Shown piece by piece: positions 58,921 through 64,000 of a DNA stretch of 64,000 bases. The notes under the pieces were generated by a model. It ran no database searches. It was not told where the DNA came from and worked only from the letters and a program-made list of their open reading frames with translations. This DNA comes from Paenibacillus ihumii. Its GTDB lineage: Bacteria; Bacillota; Bacilli; Paenibacillales; Paenibacillaceae. Location of the stretch: contig NZ_LN884299.1 in assembly GCF_001403875.1 (NCBI RefSeq), positions 3,499,674 to 3,563,673 on the forward strand, given 5' to 3'. A program made the position numbers and the translations under genes. How positions within the stretch are numbered: position 1 is the first letter of the stretch; each line of letters opens with the position of its first letter.

Positions 58921-61900
58921 TTGAAGAAAGGATTGTGGCTTCGTAAATGGTTTGTTGTAATTATGGCTTCTGCACTGCTAATCGGAGTTTTTCCTGGCGG
59001 AGGCCATGCTACGGCTTCGAGTCTGGTGCCCCTGCAGGTGATCGAGAATTCATTAAGTCCAGCCGACTCCACAGAGACGTTCATTTCGCCGGAAATCGAT
59101 ACCAGCTCCAGCAGCAAGGTTCGCGTCATTGTACAGCTTGAGGGCCAGCCGGCCGCGGTAGGCAAATATGCTGACCGGATCGGCATACGTTCCCTGGCTG
59201 CAGCATCGACAGAATCAGCAGTTCGCAGCGAGCAGCAGGATTTTCTTGACGAAGTACAGGATATAGGGATTAATCTGGAAGTGAATTATCAATACAACAC
59301 GGTATTAAACGGCTTCGAGGTAACGATACCTGCCCATGAAATTCCTGCTCTCGCCCAAATTCCGGGAGTCAAATCGATTCAGAAGAACAGTACCTGGTAT
59401 GCTGCTCCTATCGCGCCCAGCGCCGCAAACGATATGATCAATTATGACGACATTCCGCTGAAGCAAATCGGAGCCGAAGCCGCTTGGGCCAAGGGATTAA
59501 CTGGCAAGGGCCTCAAGGTAGGCGTCGTGGATACAGGGGTAGATTATACTCATCCCGATTTGAAGGATGCCTATAAAGGCGGCTACGACTCCTTCTACAA
59601 CGATGACGACCCTTATGAGGAAATCCCGCTTACTCCAGACCAAGATCCTTATAATCAAGGGTACGTAGGTACATCACACGGCACCTTCGTCGCGGGAATT
59701 CTCGTAGGAAGAGGGGCTAATTCGACCGGCAGCATCGCCCAGAAAGGCGTAGCCTATGAGGCCGATCTCTATGCCTACAAGGTGCTGGGGCGCGACTTGG
59801 ATAATCCCATGACGGCAACAGGCACCTCCGCACAGGTCATTGACGGTATTGAACGGGCCGTCAAGGACGGAATGGATGTCATCAACCTGTCGCTAGGCTC
59901 GGACAATGAGAAGAATGTCAACTCCCCGGATGCCATTGCGATCAATAATGCCATCTTGTCCGGCGTAATCGTCGTCTCGGCAAACGGAAACGCTGGACCG
60001 GGGTACTATACTATGGGATCACCGGCAACCTCTCAGCTCGGGATTTCCGTTGGCGCGGTTACGAGCGAAAGCAGGCTGTATCAGGGGAAGCTGCATCCGG
60101 CCTTAGTAGATCATCATGCTACTGACGATAGCGGGAACCCTATCTCAGTGACCGCCAGTACCTATGCTCCTGCCGACATTCGTGTCATCGCCTGGGAGAG
60201 CGGCAGGGATGACTTTGCCAGCATTATCGGCAACACGCCCCATGACATTGTTTATGTCGGACTTGGCGATATCCCGGATTATGCCAATACCGATGTTTCC
60301 GGCAAAATCGTATTGGCTTCTCGGGGCAAGCTGAGCTTTACGGAGAAAGTCGCTTATGCCGGCCTGCACGGTGCTAAAGCGATCGTTATCTTCAATGGAA
60401 TTAACGATGGGAATAATGCAGACTTAAGCCCGTCGATTCCAGACAAAGACGGACACATCGATACACTGCTTGGCGACAACCCTTTATTTATTCCTACTTT
60501 TGACATGAAAGGTACGGAAGGACGGGCATTGGCCAGAGCTATTTTGGAGAACCCGGATTTATCACTCCAATTTACTTTCGGTACGAATTATCATGCTCAA
60601 ATTACTAAAGGCGACACTTTAGCCAGCTTTTCCTCCTGGGGACCAAACGCAGATGCCAATTTAAGCATCAAGCCGGATGTCATGGCTCCGGGTGTAAATA
60701 TTTTGTCCACCTACCCCGCATATGGCAAAAGCAATCCAAGCGCATCCTATGATAAAACATACCTGCGCACGAATGGCACGAGTATATCTGCTCCGTATGT
60801 ATCAGGCCTAGCCCTCCTGCTCAAGCAACAGCATCCGGATTGGACACCGTTCGACATCAGAGCTGCCCTGGCCAATACGGCTGATGTGCTAAGGGATGAA
60901 AATAGCAATTTATATGATGTGTACCAGCAGGGAGCTGGGCGGGTCAGTGCAGACAAAGCGACGAGCACGCCTGCTTTACTGCAAGCCCTAGAGCCGATTA
61001 CGATTCTCGACACCAATTTTGCGCCGAAAAATGTCATTAACTATAATTCCTCGGCAAGCTTCGGCAGGGTCGCTCCAGGCAGCGTATCCGCCAAAAATCT
61101 GCAGCTAAAAAACACAGCCGATTATGATGTAACCTATGAAGCTTCCGTAGAGTGGCATCGTGCTGATCCAGGAGTTAAAATTACGCTCGATAAGCAGACT
61201 GTCACGGCTGCTGCCAAGTCGGCCTCCGTAATACGGCTAGACTTGAATGTTGATAGTGGCGTGGCTGAAGGCTTTTACCAGGGACAAGTCAATCTGACCA
61301 GCATTGGAAAGCCTGCGCTTCATTTGCCCTTCACCTTATATGTAGGAAGCAAGCTGCCTGATAATGGATTTGGAATCCAGGAAGTGAAGCTTACGAATTC
61401 GGTTATATATCCTAGAAGAAGCAGCCAGCAGACGACAGACCTTTCCTTCCGGCTAACAGCTCCAGATGTAAACTATTATGTCATTGATATCGCAAACTTG
61501 GAGGACGAGCTCCTCGGTTATTTCGGAGGCTATGCGCTTGATGATTTGAGTCAGCGCTTAGAACCCGGCGTGTATACCATTCCAGACATCGGCAGCAAGT
61601 ATTACCTTTATGATGCCCAAGGTGCAGGAACGACAGCCTCTGCCCAGCTTGCCGCAGGAACTTACAAAATATTCGTTAAAGCTGCTCAACTCACGCCAAC
61701 CGGCGAGTTTGCTTATAACGGCAATAAGCGGATTTCATATGATGCCATTACTTCCTTCCGTGTAGATCTTAGCGCGGACAACCAAGGCGGAAGCTCTGGC
61801 GGTGACGGTGGTGCTGGTAGCGGTAGTGGCGGTAGTAGTGGCGGCGCTATCGGAGGTGGCAGCGGTGGCAGTGCACCGGGAGCCGCTCCTGGCGCTGATT

Positions 61901-63174
61901 CTGCCCCGGCTCCCGGCACTTCTGGCACTCCTGCATCCGATCAAGCTGCCGATATTAGCCCGGCTGCCAGAGCGGTAATCGAACAGGGGCAGAAGCATAC
62001 GGTAATTACGCCTATCCTCAGCGATACGAAGGACTCGGCGGCGTTTGTTGTACGTGATGAGGCTTTAAAAGCCGCGTTTGAAACGATCGGCAGCGAAGCG
62101 GCGGCGATCATCATTCCTGTTCCCGATCATGATGAACATCGAGGTGAAGCAAGGCTTAGCTCCGATCAACTCAAGCAATTGTCACAAAAGCTGAGTGCAA
62201 AGAGTACGATAATCTTTAGCTTTGAAGGCTCCGCCGCTGCAGTGCCAGTTGCCTTGTTCAAAGAGGCCCCTGCGGATGCCGGTTTTGAAATCATCATTTC
62301 GCAGGCTGAATCGAGCAAAGCTAAATTCGCTGCCAAGGCTGGAGCAGCGGTCATCGGTTCACCGGTCTCTTATGAGGCAAACTGGATTTCGGGAACGTCT
62401 AAGCAATCTGTCAGCGTTCCCAGCAGCATTTTCATCAAGCATTCCCTCACGGTTCCCGGCAAAATCGGTGCGAACCAAGCAGGTGTGCTCTATGAGTCCA
62501 ATGGGAAAATCGGTCCCGTTGCTTCCGTGGTAAAGGAGCAGGCCGACGGATCAACTATCGTTACAGTCAGCCGTCCGGGGTTCTCCGTGTACGCTGCCGT
62601 CGGACGTTCCGTACAGTTCAAGGACATCTCCAGTTCATGGGCAGCATCCGACATTACAGCTCTGGCGAACAAATTCATCATTGAGGGCACCTCGGCAGAG
62701 ACGTTCTCGCCAAATAGCAATTTGACGCGAGCCGAGTTCACTTCCCTGCTCGTCCGGTCTCTGGGCCTGAAAGCAAGCGGCTCCGTTGCGTTCTCGGACG
62801 TTCCATCTGCGGCCTGGTATGCGAACGATGTTGCAGCTGCATTTGAAGCAGGGCTGGTCCGAGGCACGGGCGGCGATAAATTTTCGCCGAATGCCCATGT
62901 AACCCGCCAGGAGCTGAGCGCCATTTTGGCCCGTGCCCTTCAGCTTACAGGCACCGAGTTAAAAGCAAGCAGCCCTTCCCTAAAAGCATACAAAGATGAG
63001 GCCAGCATAGCTGGTTATGCTTTGGATAGCGTTAAGGCGCTTTCTGCGGCAGGCATTATCAGCGGCGACCTTGACGATAATGGCCAGAGCTTCCGGCCTG
63101 CTGCACCGACATCGCGGGAGACGGCCGCCGCTGCGCTTCGCCAATTCCTGCGGTATGCCGGACTGGTTGAATAA
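58921..63174 (+). CDS. SLH-anchored subtilisin-like serine protease
   Basis: A 1417-residue exported protein. Signal peptide (1-33, WFVVIMASALLIGVFPGGGHA); inhibitor I9-like prodomain (~60-150); peptidase S8 with catalytic Asp204 (VVDTGVDYTHP), His253 (TSHGTFVAGI) and Ser621 (NGTSISAPYVSG); a PA insert between His and Ser (~420-540); Fn3-like domains (~690-950); a Gly/Ser-rich linker near 958-985; an extra domain; and three SLH motifs (FKDISSSWAASDITALANK, FSDVPSAAWYANDVAAA, YKDEASIAGYALDSVKAL). All catalytic residues are present. SLH motifs bind pyruvylated cell-wall polymer, so it stays on the surface. TTG start 6 bases after GGAGGG. Confidence 0.95.
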   Translation: MKKGLWLRKWFVVIMASALLIGVFPGGGHATASSLVPLQVIENSLSPADSTETFISPEIDTSSSSKVRVIVQLEGQPAAVGKYADRIGIRSLAAASTESAVRSEQQDFLDEVQDIGINLEVNYQYNTVLNGFEVTIPAHEIPALAQIPGVKSIQKNSTWYAAPIAPSAANDMINYDDIPLKQIGAEAAWAKGLTGKGLKVGVVDTGVDYTHPDLKDAYKGGYDSFYNDDDPYEEIPLTPDQDPYNQGYVGTSHGTFVAGILVGRGANSTGSIAQKGVAYEADLYAYKVLGRDLDNPMTATGTSAQVIDGIERAVKDGMDVINLSLGSDNEKNVNSPDAIAINNAILSGVIVVSANGNAGPGYYTMGSPATSQLGISVGAVTSESRLYQGKLHPALVDHHATDDSGNPISVTASTYAPADIRVIAWESGRDDFASIIGNTPHDIVYVGLGDIPDYANTDVSGKIVLASRGKLSFTEKVAYAGLHGAKAIVIFNGINDGNNADLSPSIPDKDGHIDTLLGDNPLFIPTFDMKGTEGRALARAILENPDLSLQFTFGTNYHAQITKGDTLASFSSWGPNADANLSIKPDVMAPGVNILSTYPAYGKSNPSASYDKTYLRTNGTSISAPYVSGLALLLKQQHPDWTPFDIRAALANTADVLRDENSNLYDVYQQGAGRVSADKATSTPALLQALEPITILDTNFAPKNVINYNSSASFGRVAPGSVSAKNLQLKNTADYDVTYEASVEWHRADPGVKITLDKQTVTAAAKSASVIRLDLNVDSGVAEGFYQGQVNLTSIGKPALHLPFTLYVGSKLPDNGFGIQEVKLTNSVIYPRRSSQQTTDLSFRLTAPDVNYYVIDIANLEDELLGYFGGYALDDLSQRLEPGVYTIPDIGSKYYLYDAQGAGTTASAQLAAGTYKIFVKAAQLTPTGEFAYNGNKRISYDAITSFRVDLSADNQGGSSGGDGGAGSGSGGSSGGAIGGGSGGSAPGAAPGADSAPAPGTSGTPASDQAADISPAARAVIEQGQKHTVITPILSDTKDSAAFVVRDEALKAAFETIGSEAAAIIIPVPDHDEHRGEARLSSDQLKQLSQKLSAKSTIIFSFEGSAAAVPVALFKEAPADAGFEIIISQAESSKAKFAAKAGAAVIGSPVSYEANWISGTSKQSVSVPSSIFIKHSLTVPGKIGANQAGVLYESNGKIGPVASVVKEQADGSTIVTVSRPGFSVYAAVGRSVQFKDISSSWAASDITALANKFIIEGTSAETFSPNSNLTRAEFTSLLVRSLGLKASGSVAFSDVPSAAWYANDVAAAFEAGLVRGTGGDKFSPNAHVTRQELSAILARALQLTGTELKASSPSLKAYKDEASIAGYALDSVKALSAAGIISGDLDDNGQSFRPAAPTSRETAAAALRQFLRYAGLVE

Positions 63175-63185
63175 GCAAAATTATT

Positions 63186-63213
63186 AAAGGAGAGCTTTCG
63201 CTCTCCTTTTTTT
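63186..63213 (+). terminator. Terminator of the subtilisin gene
   Basis: AAAGGAGAGC, TTTC, GCTCTCCTTTTTTT: a short perfect hairpin with a T run, 12 bases after the stop. Confidence 0.92.
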
Positions 63214-63284
63214 GTATTTTTCAAGCAGTATGAAAGTCTGTATTTAGCACAAACTACATAAAAAATAAAATCCACGGTGACGTC

Positions 63285-64000
63285 ATGACTCTAACCAATT
63301 TAACTGCAATTCTCAAGCTGCTTAGACCGCTATTCCTTATTTGTGTTCTGACAACAGTGGGGATAGCCTTCTGCAGCCGCACCTCTTTCTCCTTCGCAGC
63401 TGCTCTAGAAGACCCTTCACTCCCGATCGTAGCGGATGAAGGATTATATACGATTGAGATCTATCCGCAGTATCATCAACTGATCATACGGGCTCAGGGC
63501 CAGAAATTCAAAACCTATCCCATCGCGGTAGGTAACCCGGCCACACCAACACCCGTCGGGGAATATAAAATCATTTATAAAGGGACCGATTGGGGACCTT
63601 CCTTTGGCCCTCGTTGGCTGGGGTTGAACGTACCTTGGGGAACCTACGGCATTCATGGCACGAATAAGCCTTATTCCATAGGACAGCATTTAAGCCATGG
63701 CTGCATACGGATGCGGAATAGAGACGTACTTGAGCTCTACGACATGATCCCCGTTGGTACCAAAGTTACTATATATGGCCATGTTCTGGGCCATATTAAG
63801 CATGACCCGAGGGCATTAGCCGAGGGAGATGTCGGGGGAGAGGTTCAACTGATTCAATCCCGGCTAAAAAGCGCGGGGTACTTCAACGGAGTTTGCAACG
63901 GCAAATTCCGTGCCGATACAACCGCTGCATTAAAAAAATATCAGCGCGACCATGGCCTCATGCCCAACGGGGTTGTCTCGCTCAAGGTTTATGAATCCCT
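63285..64000 (+). CDS. L,D-transpeptidase with peptidoglycan-binding domain, cut by window edge
   Basis: The visible ~238 residues comprise an N-terminal membrane/signal segment (LFLICVLTTVGIAF), a YkuD domain (YTIEIYPQYHQLIIRAQGQ, PTPVGEYKI, YGIHGTNKPYSIGQHLSHGCIRMRN with the catalytic His and Cys), and the beginning of a PG_binding_1 domain (QLIQSRLKSAGYFNGVCNG). The enzyme cross-links peptidoglycan stem peptides, often in the spore cortex or under stress. ATG at 63285 is preceded by GGTGA only, a weak site. The C-terminus is beyond 64000. Confidence 0.92.
   Translation, partial: MTLTNLTAILKLLRPLFLICVLTTVGIAFCSRTSFSFAAALEDPSLPIVADEGLYTIEIYPQYHQLIIRAQGQKFKTYPIAVGNPATPTPVGEYKIIYKGTDWGPSFGPRWLGLNVPWGTYGIHGTNKPYSIGQHLSHGCIRMRNRDVLELYDMIPVGTKVTIYGHVLGHIKHDPRALAEGDVGGEVQLIQSRLKSAGYFNGVCNGKFRADTTAALKKYQRDHGLMPNGVVSLKVYES

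Noticed and set aside
1..64000. tRNA, rRNA, prophage or attachment sites
   Set aside because: No clover-leaf sequences, rRNA segments or phage-type genes were seen; the only mobile element is the IS3-family copy.

Overview
The window looks like the chromosome of a spore-forming, low-to-mid G+C Bacillota, most likely Paenibacillus or a close relative. The pointers are strong Shine-Dalgarno sites with many TTG/GTG starts, sporulation families (YhcN/YlaJ lipoprotein, YjcZ, YheC/D ATP-grasp, CgeB-like proteins, an SpsI-like nucleotidyltransferase), EcsAB, CheX, a YkoEDC-type thiamine transporter behind a TPP riboswitch, and a large SLH-anchored subtilisin. This is inference from gene content; no database was searched.

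Layout. 1-3.7 kb: end of a MarR regulator, a repeat-bearing spacer, then murR-like regulator, nagB and nagA (amino-sugar catabolism). 3.7-5 kb: YhcN-type spore lipoprotein. 5-30.7 kb: a roughly 25-kb island of about 25 genes for a surface glycan, almost all on the minus strand. It holds at least eleven glycosyltransferases (GT2, GT4, GT-D fold, CgeB-like, rhamnosyltransferase-like), nucleotide-sugar enzymes (two PseB/CapE-type 4,6-dehydratases, an RmlD-like reductase, a WecB-like 2-epimerase, a UDP-sugar 6-dehydrogenase, another SDR, an RmlA/SpsI-like nucleotidyltransferase), three small helical paralogues and a lone small beta-rich protein. 30.7-34 kb: ECF transporter under TPP riboswitch control. 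34-36.7 kb: psd and an intact IS3-family element. 36.7-43 kb: DUF4097-type lipoprotein, repeats, AraC and MocR regulators, an FMN split-barrel protein, an aminotransferase, yjcZ. 43-50 kb: ecsAB, DEAD-box helicase, SDR, cheX, LysR, histidinol phosphatase. 50-58.6 kb: acetyltransferases, DUF1361, NagZ-like GH3 lipoprotein, a 55-residue membrane protein, HssRS-like two-component system, SUFU-domain and DUF2569 proteins. 58.9-64 kb: the SLH subtilisin and an L,D-transpeptidase cut by the window edge.

The most striking thing is in the island. Six proteins of otherwise unrelated fold (two CgeB-like proteins, a GT2, a GT-D enzyme, a second type of GT2, and a 136-residue basic protein) carry the same short module, a tetrad repeat G-[F/Y]-x-x that reads as AxxxGxxxG...xxxA, the glycine-zipper helix known from FliH. 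Five island proteins also carry dense Arg/Lys-rich tails that recall CotG/CotB-type coat proteins. Together with three small helical paralogues in the same operon, this suggests that the glycosyltransferases are held together, or fixed to the forming spore surface, by a shared helical tag. A near-ideal sigma-K promoter (AC-N17-CATAATTTA) in front of the GT4 gene at 28-29 kb supports mother-cell, late-sporulation expression. The UDP-sugar genes at 13.7-16.6 kb overlap one another and predict an N-acetyl-6-deoxy-L-hexosamine (L-FucNAc or L-QuiNAc type) donor.
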